Positions 26,562 through 35,961 are shown, numbered from the stretch's first letter. The stretch is DNA of 64,000 nt from Bacteroidia bacterium (GCA_018000995.1 JAGNIU010000014.1:25427-89426); one strand, 5' to 3'. The notes: generated by a model not told the origin, from the sequence alone. Translations and numbers: made by a program.

Positions 26562-28616
26562 ATGAAAAAGCTGTTGATAGCCCTGATATTACTAAGTCCA
26601 AACCTTTTTTCGCAGAAGAAGAAAGCCTTAACGGATTCAACCGGACTAGGGATGGAAGAGGTTGTGATCACAGGAACGATGAAGGAAATTAGTAAAGATG
26701 ATAGTCCGATAAACATAGATATCGTTACACCAAAACTTTTTCAAAAAACCGCCACCCCAAATTTATTTGAAGCAACAGGAATGGTGAATGGCGTGAAGCC
26801 CCAAATTAATTGCAACGTTTGTAATACGGGCGACATTCACATTAACGGCATGGAAGGCCCCTACACTTTAATTTTAATTGACGGAATGCCAATTGTAAGC
26901 GGACTTTCTTCGGTGTACGGCTTAATGGGAATTCCCGCCAGTATGATGGAGCGTTTGGAAATTGCAAAAGGTCCGGCCGGAGCTTTGTATGGTTCGGAAG
27001 CAATGGGTGGAACAATAAATTTAATCACAAAAAATCCTGCGCTTGCTCCAAAGTTTTACGTGGATTATTTCGGAACGTCTTATTTAGAAAATAATTTAGA
27101 CATCAGTACAAAATTGAAAATTGGTAAGAAGGCAAATTTACTAAGCGGCGTTAATGTGTATTATTACGATTCGCCAATTGATATTAATAAGGATGGTTTT
27201 ACAGATGTGACTTTGCAAAAGCGTATTTCAACTTTTAATAAAATTAGCTTTAACAGAAAAAATAATCGTGAGTTTAGTATTGCAGGACGTTATGTTTATG
27301 AAGATCGCTGGGGCGGACAAATGAATTGGGACAAAGAATTCAGAGGAGGTGATAGTGTTTATGGAGAAAGTATTTTTACGAACCGTGCAGAATTGATTGC
27401 GAAATACGAATGGCCTGTAAAAGAAAAAATTTACACACAACTCTCTTACAATTTACATGATCATGATTCCTATTATGGAAAAACTTCTTTTATGGCTTTT
27501 CAGTCAACCGCATTTGCACAAACGTATTGGAATAAGCAATTGGGAAAACGAAAGCGTCATGATTTTTTAATGGGAATTGCTTATAAGAATTTGTGGTTCG
27601 ATGATAACTCAGCGGTAACGCAAAGTAAAGATGGAAAGGTAAATATTCCGGAAAGCGCAAACACAGTTGGATTGTTTTTGCAAAACGAAATTACTTTAGA
27701 CAGTTTATCAAAGCACAAATTACTTTTAGGTTTTAGAGGGGATTATAATGAGATATATAAATTTATTCCTTCGCCGCGAATCGCTTACAAATGGGCGCCA
27801 TCCTATAAATTAATTTTCAGATTAAATTTTGGTACAGGATTTAGAATTGTGAATGTATTTACTGAAGACCACGCCGCCTTAACGGGCGCACGCGAAGTTG
27901 TTTTTGTTGATAAAATAAAGCCTGAACAATCTTATAATGGCTCATTAAATGTGGTTTACAAAATGAAGGCCACAAGAACCTCAATGATAATTTGGGACGC
28001 AAGCACATTTTATTATTATTTCACCAATAAAATTTATGGTAACTACGATATTGATCCAAACAAAGTGATTTATGATAATTTAAGTGGTTATGCTTTTTCA
28101 CGTGGCGCATCATTAAACGCATCTTTAGTTGGTACAGGAAACTTCAAATTTAATTTAGGCGCTACTTATGCCGATGTACAAAACATAACAAAGGACAGTA
28201 CAGGAAAAGAAGTTGCTAGTTGGCAATTACAATCTCCGCGCTGGAGTGGCAACATAATTGTGGGATATACTTTCCCAAAACCAAATATTAAATTGGATGT
28301 AACAGGTAATTGGTACGGTCCGCAACGTTTGCCAACTTTACCAAATGATTATCGTCCGGAATATTCTCCATGGTTTTGTTTATTAAATTTTCAAATCTCA
28401 AAAACCTTCAACGATAAATTCGAAATTTATTTAGGCGCAAAGAACATTTTAAATTTCTTACCGGAAAATCCAATCATGCGCGCCAACGATCCTTTTGATA
28501 AGAAAGTAGATAATGTTATTGATAATCCAAACGGTTACACATTCGACCCTTCTTATAATTACGCGCCTATACAAGGAATAAGGGTTTATGGGGGATTAAG
28601 GCTTACGTTAAATTAA
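26562..28616 (+). CDS. TonB-dependent receptor with a CxxC plug motif
   Basis: From the ATG at 26562 the protein is 684 aa with signal peptide MKKLLIALILLSPNLFSQ. A TonB-box-like LGMEEVVITGT is followed by a plug with NCNVCNTGDIHINGMEG, PYTLILIDGMPIVSG and LEIAKGPAGALYGSEAMGG, then a 22-strand-type barrel ending GGLRLTLN. The plug type is common in Bacteroidota receptors; the CNVC pair near residue 88 could bind a metal or form a disulfide. The gene is divergent from a DtxR-family regulator and shares its operator, so iron, manganese or another metal chelate is the likely cargo. The substrate is not proven. The C-terminal side is bordered by GC-rich repeats. Confidence 0.88.
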   Translation: MKKLLIALILLSPNLFSQKKKALTDSTGLGMEEVVITGTMKEISKDDSPINIDIVTPKLFQKTATPNLFEATGMVNGVKPQINCNVCNTGDIHINGMEGPYTLILIDGMPIVSGLSSVYGLMGIPASMMERLEIAKGPAGALYGSEAMGGTINLITKNPALAPKFYVDYFGTSYLENNLDISTKLKIGKKANLLSGVNVYYYDSPIDINKDGFTDVTLQKRISTFNKISFNRKNNREFSIAGRYVYEDRWGGQMNWDKEFRGGDSVYGESIFTNRAELIAKYEWPVKEKIYTQLSYNLHDHDSYYGKTSFMAFQSTAFAQTYWNKQLGKRKRHDFLMGIAYKNLWFDDNSAVTQSKDGKVNIPESANTVGLFLQNEITLDSLSKHKLLLGFRGDYNEIYKFIPSPRIAYKWAPSYKLIFRLNFGTGFRIVNVFTEDHAALTGAREVVFVDKIKPEQSYNGSLNVVYKMKATRTSMIIWDASTFYYYFTNKIYGNYDIDPNKVIYDNLSGYAFSRGASLNASLVGTGNFKFNLGATYADVQNITKDSTGKEVASWQLQSPRWSGNIIVGYTFPKPNIKLDVTGNWYGPQRLPTLPNDYRPEYSPWFCLLNFQISKTFNDKFEIYLGAKNILNFLPENPIMRANDPFDKKVDNVIDNPNGYTFDPSYNYAPIQGIRVYGGLRLTLN

Positions 28617-28660
28617 CCCCTCCGTCGCTGCGCGCCACCTCCCCTTGGTAAGTGGAGGAA
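28617..28660 (-). repeat. GC-rich intergenic repeat, copy 1 (minus orientation)
   Basis: Read on the minus strand: CCTCCACTT, ACC, AAGGGGAGG, then GC-rich TGGCGCGCAGCGACGG, then AGGGG. It shares its layout with the element at 28754-28798 on the plus strand. The two bracket the gap between the receptor gene and the caspase gene in inverted orientation. Confidence 0.55.
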
Positions 28661-28753
28661 AATTTCGCGTTTTTATAATGAATTTGTTCGGCGTGAAATT
28701 ATTGAATCGCTGATAATCTTAGTAGAAATTTCTTTTGTATGAATAAAACATTT

Positions 28754-28798
28754 CTCCCCCTTTACAAGGGGGAGTCCCGCCAAAGGCGGGGAGGGGGT
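28754..28798 (+). repeat. GC-rich intergenic repeat, copy 2 (plus orientation)
   Basis: CTCCCCCTT, TAC, AAGGGGGAG forms one hairpin, CCCGCC AAA GGCGGG a second, followed by GAGGGGGTC. The same two-hairpin layout occurs at 46717-46755. It may also terminate the TonB receptor transcript or the minus-strand caspase gene, which ends at 28800, but no U-run is present. Confidence 0.6.
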
Positions 28799-28799
28799 C

Positions 28800-31700
28800 T
28801 TACCAAAGCTCATAATCCAAAACGGTATTCTCAACCCGATAAGTCGGCGTTTGTTTTCCGTTAGAAAGTTGATTTACTTCTTCGGCCACAAATTTTTGCA
28901 ATTCGCTTAGCATAATTTTTTGATCTTTATTTGCATCAGCTTTTCCTTTAGTCATGCCATCAATTAAACAATGAGTAAACAAACCGTTATTCCACTTCTC
29001 ACCTTCAAAAGCAGCTTCTGTTCCGCCTGCAGAAGAAATAATTGTTGCGCCTGAATTCTGACGTAAATCCGAGAAAATTGATTTCGACATTTCTAAGGCG
29101 GTACTTTGTACAAATGTTGTTCCTGAAATTCGGATATCGCGTTTATCTTTTTGTGGTTTATCATCGCCATCCATTTCATAAATATCTTCATCTACTTCCC
29201 CACTAAAACAAGCATCCACAAACATTAATTTGCGAATAGGTTTCATTGTTTTGAATAACGTTTCAAATTCTTTAAAGTTTACCGAATTTATTTTAGGGTC
29301 AGTGAAATCAGTATAATGTGTAGGGAAGTAATAACTCAAGTCATCATCCAAATAACCGTGTCCCGCAAAAAACACCATTACTACATCGTTAATAGTTGCT
29401 TTCGCGAAAAAGTCTTTTAATAGTTTTACGGAATCTGTTGTGAAAGATTTATTAAATAATTTCTTCACCTCAATTTTACCAAACGATTTTGAGTTAACCA
29501 TTGTTTTCGAAACATCACTCGCGTCTTTAACAGCATAAGATAAATCGAATTTTGTATTCTTAAATTTTTCGCTGGCAATCACCACTAAATATAAATTGGG
29601 TTTTACATTGCTGGTGTTGTTAAATAAACGTGGCACACGGGGGGCTTCTAGCCCCGCCTCATCCTTTGCAATAAATTCGAAACGGTTAATTCCTGAAGCA
29701 CTTTCCAGTTTAATTGTTTTTTCATAATGAGAACTTTGTTCTTCTGGAATTTTTTCTGTAAAAACTACGGTGCCATTATTCAGAACATCTAATTGTTTTA
29801 ATTTAGTGGCGCCTTTATTAACGCTGACGTTAAAACTTACAGCGCCACCTTTTTCCTCTTGTAATTTTACATATTGAAATTCAGGAGCAGCAGAAAAATT
29901 AATATTAGCGCCGGGCTTTATATTTAATACACGCATACGTTTTAAATATGCTGTTTCATAAGCTTTGATCAAAGAACTATCCTTACATCCAAAAGCACGC
30001 AATACTTGATGAGGTTGATTTAAATACGCATCAAATTGCTCGAAACTATAAATCTCACTCTGGCGTTTAAAACGGATGTTCTTAATAAAATCTTTTGAAC
30101 CCATGTATTTATAATCGGGAGTTATCATAAAAAAATTATCGTTCACTGCATTAGCTAACGAGCCGATTACTTTTTTCTTTTTCAAATCCACAAACATGGC
30201 GAGCGAAGAAGAAGAGCCTGTAATAATAACCTGCTCCAATTCCTCAATGAAAAAACAATTCGGCATTAAAATTTTGGAATCGCTTAAATTAAATATTTGT
30301 TCTCCTGTTTTGTCAAATATCTTAAAGTCTTTTCCCATGGCATCACTTAAAGCAAAATAATTTCCATTATCGCTTGTGTAATGCGTTGTGGCAAGTTCTT
30401 TCGATTTAATTAAAGTTTTTGAAAGAAGTTCTGCACCCGTTTCTGTATTGTATTCGGTGTACATACTTTCCTGAAGATTATCAGTACTGCCAATATTGTA
30501 TATTAAATACCAGATGCAAATTTTGGCACCATTGTCTTTTATTTTTATATCATAAGGATAATAGGTCTCCGCAAAATCTTTGACTATCTTTTTTGAAGTC
30601 ATATCAATTTTCACAATAGCGTTTACAGGCATATCCACTTCTGTGCCGCTAAAGTTTTTCTTTTTTGTGACTTGAGCAGAGGTGTACAAAAATTTATTGT
30701 CGGGACTTAATATAACCGGAGCAGTCACCAACCAGTTCTCACTTTCATATTCCGTCTTTTTAGTTTTTCGGTTAACGATTTTAAATTTTCCTGCATCTGG
30801 CACAAAGACTAAATCTTTCGTGAAGTTTATTATTTTGTATTGGTTGCTTACAGCAAGAGAGTACATTCCCGTATAAGTTTCCTCAGCTAAAGTTTTTAAG
30901 TTGATGATATGAAGCGAAGTATAATCGGCATAATAAAATTCACCGTTTAAAAAGCCGCTCGCTGCCGCAAATACGTTTTTCTTAATGGTTCGGGTATATT
31001 TCTTTTTAAGAATATTGTAAATAGAAAGATTAAAATTCGGATATGCTTTTCCCGAACAAACCACGACTTCTGAATCACTCAGAAAAAACAAATTGTAAAC
31101 AGAGGTAGAATCTTTTCCGCTTGCGTCTTTTATTTCGGCGTACTTACTGAAATTATTTAAGTCCCAAATATACGCTGAGACATTTCCTTTTGTGTACAAC
31201 CAGCGTTTATTCGGACTAATCCCCGCAAAGTAAATTGGATTATCCATGGCGGGGCGCTCTGAAATGACTTGCATGTTCGCCGTATTGTAAACACGGAGAG
31301 CTTTATAAGAAGTATATCCATTCGTAATTAAACGTTTCCCTTCAGAAGAGAATTTAATGTGCTGAAAAATCCCGGGAGTTTGTTTAATTAGCTGTCCTGT
31401 CTTCAAATCAATAAACTTAATTCCCTTGATTGTAGCAAATGCAGCTTGCGAAGACCCCGGATGTAAATCCATATCAAAGATATATTCTTCGTTAAAATTT
31501 TTTGTATCAGGATTTCCTAAAGCCTTTGGTTTACGAAGGTATTGCTGGTTTTGCGGACTCGAATAGTATGCCATGTATTGTTTCGGCATCATTACCTCAT
31601 AGATAATTTTATTAGTCTCAAGGTTGAGAATAAAATAATTATCAGCAGTCTGACAAAACAAAAGCGAGTCGCGGATTTTTAAACGTGTTACGCTGGCAAT

Positions 31701-32339
31701 GTCACTAAGAATCGTTGTCGTTTGTGTGAGATTGGAAACAGGATGTTTTATTAAAGAAGTAATTGTTCCGGATGAAATAGCTAAAATCACTTCCTGTTTT
31801 TTTGGAAAAGCCGCGGCATGTAAAACATAATCTGTAACTGGTAAGTTGCTGGACGAAACAGCTTTTTTCTCATTCACATCAAACAACAAACTAAAAGAAC
31901 CAATACTTATGTAAGCAACGTTTCCTTTTCCTGTAAAGAAGCAACCGCTAATAGGCAAACTTCCATAATACTCACTGTTAGGCTGACCTTTAATTAACTC
32001 AGCAGTATTCGATTTAAAAACTAATTCCAGTTTTTGGTCCTTGAAACTATAAACTAACAATTCGTTATTTGCACACACCATTAATAAATCTCCACTAGGA
32101 TTAATGGATAGATTTTTAGCGAGATAGGGTAAATCAACTTCGTCAACAATTTCAGAAGTCTCGGTATTTAATACGCTAAGCGCATTTGAACAAACAACAA
32201 AATGTTTTTCGCCTGGCAGAAACTGCACAAAATCCATATACGAAAAACCAAAATCTTTAGGGATAATGATTTTTATGTCCTGCAATTGAGAGAAGGATTT
32301 GAGGGAGAATAATAGGAGAAAAAATAAAAAGCGTTTCAT
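28800..32339 (-). CDS. exported caspase-family (C14) protein with beta-propeller-like N-terminal region
   Basis: This 1179-aa protein starts with a signal peptide (MKRFLFFLLLFSLKSFS). Residues of about 20-780 contain repeated WD40/propeller-like blades (for example FLPGEKHFVVCSN, SPNKRWLYTKGN, SPDNKFLYTSA). An Ig-like linker follows (EFIAKDEAGLEAPRVPRL). The C-terminal 260 residues form a caspase-like peptidase domain with candidate catalytic His994 in VFFAGHGY and Cys1044 in FVDACFSGE, an intact dyad. Such propeller-caspase fusions occur in Bacteroidota; substrates are unknown. No T9SS sorting domain is evident. A -7 box (TACCTTTG) ends 5 nt before the ATG. Confidence 0.85.
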   Translation of the reverse strand: MKRFLFFLLLFSLKSFSQLQDIKIIIPKDFGFSYMDFVQFLPGEKHFVVCSNALSVLNTETSEIVDEVDLPYLAKNLSINPSGDLLMVCANNELLVYSFKDQKLELVFKSNTAELIKGQPNSEYYGSLPISGCFFTGKGNVAYISIGSFSLLFDVNEKKAVSSSNLPVTDYVLHAAAFPKKQEVILAISSGTITSLIKHPVSNLTQTTTILSDIASVTRLKIRDSLLFCQTADNYFILNLETNKIIYEVMMPKQYMAYYSSPQNQQYLRKPKALGNPDTKNFNEEYIFDMDLHPGSSQAAFATIKGIKFIDLKTGQLIKQTPGIFQHIKFSSEGKRLITNGYTSYKALRVYNTANMQVISERPAMDNPIYFAGISPNKRWLYTKGNVSAYIWDLNNFSKYAEIKDASGKDSTSVYNLFFLSDSEVVVCSGKAYPNFNLSIYNILKKKYTRTIKKNVFAAASGFLNGEFYYADYTSLHIINLKTLAEETYTGMYSLAVSNQYKIINFTKDLVFVPDAGKFKIVNRKTKKTEYESENWLVTAPVILSPDNKFLYTSAQVTKKKNFSGTEVDMPVNAIVKIDMTSKKIVKDFAETYYPYDIKIKDNGAKICIWYLIYNIGSTDNLQESMYTEYNTETGAELLSKTLIKSKELATTHYTSDNGNYFALSDAMGKDFKIFDKTGEQIFNLSDSKILMPNCFFIEELEQVIITGSSSSLAMFVDLKKKKVIGSLANAVNDNFFMITPDYKYMGSKDFIKNIRFKRQSEIYSFEQFDAYLNQPHQVLRAFGCKDSSLIKAYETAYLKRMRVLNIKPGANINFSAAPEFQYVKLQEEKGGAVSFNVSVNKGATKLKQLDVLNNGTVVFTEKIPEEQSSHYEKTIKLESASGINRFEFIAKDEAGLEAPRVPRLFNNTSNVKPNLYLVVIASEKFKNTKFDLSYAVKDASDVSKTMVNSKSFGKIEVKKLFNKSFTTDSVKLLKDFFAKATINDVVMVFFAGHGYLDDDLSYYFPTHYTDFTDPKINSVNFKEFETLFKTMKPIRKLMFVDACFSGEVDEDIYEMDGDDKPQKDKRDIRISGTTFVQSTALEMSKSIFSDLRQNSGATIISSAGGTEAAFEGEKWNNGLFTHCLIDGMTKGKADANKDQKIMLSELQKFVAEEVNQLSNGKQTPTYRVENTVLDYELW

Positions 32340-32344
32340 TAAAT

Positions 32345-32352
32345 CAAAGGTA
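32345..32352 (-). promoter_or_regulatory. -7 box of the caspase-family gene
   Basis: TACCTTTG on the minus strand, perfect to TAnnTTTG, 5 nt from the ATG at 32339, suggesting a leaderless transcript. Confidence 0.5.
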
Positions 32353-32373
32353 TAAGAAATTTGATTGTTTTTG

Positions 32374-32381
32374 TATATTTA
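32374..32381 (+). promoter_or_regulatory. -7 box of the TPM protein gene
   Basis: TATATTTA lies 7 nt before the ATG at 32389 and makes the earlier in-frame start at 32365 unlikely. Confidence 0.4.
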
Positions 32382-32388
32382 CAACAGC

Positions 32389-33264
32389 ATGTTAAAGAAG
32401 CTTTACTTCACACTCTTGTTCTTACCCATTTTTCTTGGGGCGCAAAACTATCCTGCCAAACCAAGTAATTATGTTAATGATGAAACGGGTACTTTAACAC
32501 AAGAGCAACAAAACACTTTGAATGCTAAACTAAGAGTATTTGAGGACACCACTACTAATCAAATTTTTGTTTACATGACTGCCTCTCTCAACGGGGAAGA
32601 CCTTGCGCAGTATAGTCAGGACATATTTCATAATTGGAAAATAGGACAAAAGGGTAAGAACAACGGAGTACTCATTGCTATTTTTAAAGATGACCGTAAA
32701 TTCAGAATTCAAACCGGTTTGGGTTTAGAAGGGGCTTTACCGGATTTATTGACTAAGCGTATTCAAGATAATGAAATGCGTCCGTTGTTTAAGCAGGGCG
32801 ATTATTTTGGCGGGATCAATGCAGGAATAGATATGTTGGCTTATTATTGTGGTCACGAATTTAATCCTGATTTAATAAAAGATCAAGGACAAGTAGCCCC
32901 CGAAGAGGTAGATTATGGAAAAGGAACATCGGGAGTTTTAATAGGATACGGAATCAATTTAGTTTTGTTTTTAGTTTTATGTTTAGTGCTCTATGGCAAA
33001 TCAGCAAAAAAACGTAGCAGCACCGCAACAACTATTTGGTTGATAATAGGAATAGTTCTTGCGTTAATTCCTTGTCTTGGTGGAATTATAATTTTTGTGA
33101 TGTGTGGTTTACTTGCGAACTTAAAAGGAGGCGGAGGCTTTTCAAGTAGCAGTTCTTCCTGGAGCAGTTCAGATTCATCTTCATCGTGGAGCTCATCTTC
33201 CTCTGATTTTGGAGGAGGTGGTGGCGGAGATTCAGGTGGCGGTGGAAGTAGTAGTGATTGGTAG
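32389..33264 (+). CDS. TPM domain-containing membrane protein (YgcG-like)
   Basis: From the ATG at 32389 the protein is 291 aa. A signal peptide (MLKKLYFTLLFLPIFLGAQ) precedes a TPM_phosphatase domain of about 120 residues, recognisable by YVNDETGTLTQEQQNTLNAKL and FRIQTGLGLEGALPD. Two transmembrane helices follow, and then a Ser/Gly-rich tail (GGGGFSSSSSSW, DFGGGGGGDSGGGG). This layout is typical of YgcG/TPM proteins anchored in the membrane with the TPM domain outside. The function is not firmly established; related domains take part in photosystem II repair in plants and in membrane-associated complexes. It is divergent from the caspase gene and convergent with the next gene by 4 nt. Confidence 0.88.
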   Translation: MLKKLYFTLLFLPIFLGAQNYPAKPSNYVNDETGTLTQEQQNTLNAKLRVFEDTTTNQIFVYMTASLNGEDLAQYSQDIFHNWKIGQKGKNNGVLIAIFKDDRKFRIQTGLGLEGALPDLLTKRIQDNEMRPLFKQGDYFGGINAGIDMLAYYCGHEFNPDLIKDQGQVAPEEVDYGKGTSGVLIGYGINLVLFLVLCLVLYGKSAKKRSSTATTIWLIIGIVLALIPCLGGIIIFVMCGLLANLKGGGGFSSSSSSWSSSDSSSSWSSSSSDFGGGGGGDSGGGGSSSDW

Positions 33265-33268
33265 TCCT

Positions 33269-33658
33269 CTACAGCAAAGATTTTAGTAAAGCCTCAATTT
33301 TTCCAATGTAAGGCGAGTTTGGTTTTATCACCACTTGCTGAATAGTTTTCTTTCCTTTTTTGTGAATTAGTAAACCCGTCATCATGGCACGATCTGTTTG
33401 TTGCTCAGCTTTTGCCGCAAACGCTTCCTTGAACAAAGTAGAAATTTTTTCAAAATCGGATTTAGAAAGTGATTTGCTTTTTGCTTCACCACCGCTGTAA
33501 GTTCCGCTTGAACTATTTTCTTTTGTTACAGGATCGTATTTAATTAGAGTTTCATTTATAATATAATTATTTGAACTTCCATCAGAATAAATATAATTGA
33601 CTTGTGCTGATAAAAATGTTGTCATAAATACAAAAGCAGCGGTGAATAATTTTTTCAT
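33269..33658 (-). CDS. small exported protein of unknown function
   Basis: The 129-aa protein has a signal peptide (MKKLFTAAFVFMTTFLSAQ). The mature part is polar, with a Gly/Ser segment (SSSGTYSGGEAKSKSLSKSDF) and a helical C-terminus (IEALLKSLL). No family is recognised. It starts 2 nt after the urocanate hydratase stop codon, so it is probably co-transcribed with hutU. The role of an exported protein in histidine breakdown is not evident, and the pairing may be mere packing. Confidence 0.65.
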   Translation of the reverse strand: MKKLFTAAFVFMTTFLSAQVNYIYSDGSSNNYIINETLIKYDPVTKENSSSGTYSGGEAKSKSLSKSDFEKISTLFKEAFAAKAEQQTDRAMMTGLLIHKKGKKTIQQVVIKPNSPYIGKIEALLKSLL

Positions 33659-33660
33659 AA

Positions 33661-35676
33661 TTAAAAATTTAAATCGTTAAGCAAGCTATCATCTACTAAA
33701 TTCGGCAGTGTGACTTTTAAATTTGGAGTACGTTCCATCTCACGCTTGATTGCGAATAGCGCTTCTTTATTTCTCGCCCAGCTTCTACGAGCAATTCCAT
33801 TATTCACATCCCAGAATAACATTTGTTTTAATCTCCTGTCGGCATCATTACTTCCGTCTAGCACCAAACCAAATCCTCCATTAATAACTTCGCCCCAGCC
33901 AACGCCACCGCCGTTATGTAAACTAATCCAAGTTGCACCGCGAAACGCATCACCGACAAAATTCTGTACAGCCATGTCGGCCGTAAATTTAGAACCATCA
34001 TAAATGTTGGATGTTTCTCTGTAAGGAGAATCTGTTCCGCTTACATCATGATGGTCTCTTCCTAAAACAACAGGCGCAGTAATTTTTCCTTCTGCAATAG
34101 CTTTATTAATTGCTTCTGCAATTTTTACACGCGCCTCACTATCTGCGTACAAAATACGCGCTTGTGAACCAACCACTAAATTATTTTTCATCGCATCGCG
34201 AATCCAAATAATATTATCGCTTAATTGTTGTTTAATTTCTTCGGGAGCGGTTTTATGCATTGCTTCTAAAACGCCTAATGCAATTTCATCTGTCTTACGT
34301 AAATCATTTTCATTCGCACTTGTACACACCCAACGGAAAGGACCAAATCCATAATCAAAACACATCGGACCTAAAATATCCTGCACATACGAATTGTATT
34401 TGAATTCTCCTGCCGCTTTGTTTTTAAACACATCACCACCTGCGCGCGACACTTCTAATAAAAATGCATTTCCGTAATCGAAGAAGTACATTCCTTTTGC
34501 ATGTAATGTATTTACAGCATTAATATGACGCACTAAAGTTTTCTGAACCTCTGTTTTGAATTGTGCGGGATTCTCCGCCATCATTTTATTGCTTTCCTCC
34601 AATGAAAAACCAGCTGGATAATATCCGCCCGCCCAAGGATTATGCAAAGATGTTTGATCGGAACCAATATCAACTTTAATGTTTTCTTTTACCAATCGTT
34701 CCCACAAATCAACAACATTTCCCTGATACGCTAACGAAACAGCTTCTTTATCTGCAACAGCTTTTTTAATTCTTGGAATTAAATTATCTAAACTATCAAA
34801 CACTTCATCCACCCATTTTTGTGAATGGCGAGTTGCCGTTGCTTTCGGATTTATCTCGGCTGTAACCGAGACTAATCCTGCAATACGTGCAGCTTTTGGT
34901 TGCGCGCCACTCATACCACCTAATCCGGCAGTAATAAATAATTTTCCCTTTCTGTCTTCTTCTGATTTGGAAATTTTTCTTGCGGCGTTCATCACGGTAA
35001 TTGTTGTGCCATGAACAATTCCTTGCGGACCAATATACATGAACGAACCTGCAGTCATTTGTCCGTATTGTGTTACGCCTAATGCATTAAACTTTTCCCA
35101 ATCATCCGGCTTACTGTAATTCGGAATCATCATTCCATTTGTAACAACAACACGCGGCGCATCTTTGTGTGAGGGAAATAATCCCATCGGATGTCCGCTG
35201 TATAAAACCAAAGTTTGTTCATCTGTCATTGCTGACAAATATTGCATCGTCAATAAATACTGTGCCCAGTTTTGAAACACAGAACCATTTCCACCATAGG
35301 TAATTAATTCATGTGGATGCTGTGCCACCGCATAATCTAAATTATTACTAAGCATGTGCATGATGGCAGCAGCTTGTTTGCTTTGATGAGGATAATCGTT
35401 AATTGGTCGCGCGTAAATTTTATAATCAGGACGGAAACGATACATGTAAATTCGTCCGTATGTTTTTAATTCTTCTGCAAATTCTTTCGCCAAAACAGAA
35501 TGATGTTTTGAATCGAAATAACGCAAGGCATTTCTAATCGCTAATTTTTTTTCATCAGCACTTAAAATATCTTTCCGCTTAGGTGCGTGATTGATTGTAG
35601 CATCAAAAGATTTGGCCGTCGGCAATTCCTTTGGTATTCCATTTAAAACATGTTGTTGAAATTCTTTTACATCCAT
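33661..35676 (-). CDS. hutU: urocanate hydratase
   Basis: The 671-aa protein converts urocanate to 4-imidazolone-5-propionate using tightly bound NAD, the second step of histidine catabolism. It carries GGNGSVFQNWAQYLLTMQ near the N-terminal third, the NAD-domain stretch ITAGLGGMSGAQPKAA, and the active-site region FDYGFGPFRWVCTS with its Cys. The C-terminal GVGWGEVINGGFGLVLDG is also conserved. It is longer than the about 555-aa Pseudomonas enzyme, as in many Bacteroidota. I use the ATG at 35676: a -7 box (TAAATTTG, 35690-35697 minus) lies 13 nt before it, and the alternative GTG at 35688 would be next to the box. No other hut gene is in the window. Confidence 0.95.
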   Translation of the reverse strand: MDVKEFQQHVLNGIPKELPTAKSFDATINHAPKRKDILSADEKKLAIRNALRYFDSKHHSVLAKEFAEELKTYGRIYMYRFRPDYKIYARPINDYPHQSKQAAAIMHMLSNNLDYAVAQHPHELITYGGNGSVFQNWAQYLLTMQYLSAMTDEQTLVLYSGHPMGLFPSHKDAPRVVVTNGMMIPNYSKPDDWEKFNALGVTQYGQMTAGSFMYIGPQGIVHGTTITVMNAARKISKSEEDRKGKLFITAGLGGMSGAQPKAARIAGLVSVTAEINPKATATRHSQKWVDEVFDSLDNLIPRIKKAVADKEAVSLAYQGNVVDLWERLVKENIKVDIGSDQTSLHNPWAGGYYPAGFSLEESNKMMAENPAQFKTEVQKTLVRHINAVNTLHAKGMYFFDYGNAFLLEVSRAGGDVFKNKAAGEFKYNSYVQDILGPMCFDYGFGPFRWVCTSANENDLRKTDEIALGVLEAMHKTAPEEIKQQLSDNIIWIRDAMKNNLVVGSQARILYADSEARVKIAEAINKAIAEGKITAPVVLGRDHHDVSGTDSPYRETSNIYDGSKFTADMAVQNFVGDAFRGATWISLHNGGGVGWGEVINGGFGLVLDGSNDADRRLKQMLFWDVNNGIARRSWARNKEALFAIKREMERTPNLKVTLPNLVDDSLLNDLNF

Positions 35677-35689
35677 AATACTCTTCACT

Positions 35690-35697
35690 CAAATTTA
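35690..35697 (-). promoter_or_regulatory. -7 box of hutU
   Basis: TAAATTTG on the minus strand, 13 nt before the ATG at 35676. Confidence 0.45.
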
Positions 35698-35743
35698 ATA
35701 TTTTTTGTCTTACAACAACCTAATTGTCAAATTGCCGAATTAT

Positions 35744-35917
35744 CTAATTCTTTTTATCCTTATCGAACTTCCCCGTTTTCACATTATAGCCATACGGACA
35801 ATGTTTACAGCCGTTTTTACAGCAAAACCCTCGCTTTAAAAGGTATTTCTCAGTAAAAATCACGTAACCTTCCGGACTCAGGTAATAATCATCGGGGTCA
35901 AGCTCCTTATTAAACAT
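35744..35917 (-). CDS. DUF5522 domain-containing small Cys-rich protein
   Basis: A 57-aa frame from the ATG at 35917 to the stop at 35744 reads MFNKELDPDDYYLSPEGYVI and continues FTEKYLLKRGFCCKNGC then KHCPYGY. The pattern CC-x3-C-x2-C within a YVIFTEKYLLKRGxCC context is the DUF5522 signature, seen in Bacteroidota and some other bacteria. The four Cys suggest a small zinc or iron-sulfur site. Because it is under 60 codons it is easily missed. It sits alone between hutU and the porin gene, on the same strand as hutU. Function unknown. Confidence 0.85.
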   Translation of the reverse strand: MFNKELDPDDYYLSPEGYVIFTEKYLLKRGFCCKNGCKHCPYGYNVKTGKFDKDKKN

Positions 35918-35961
35918 GATACAAAAATACGATTAGCAGGCACAATGAGAAAAGAAATTGT

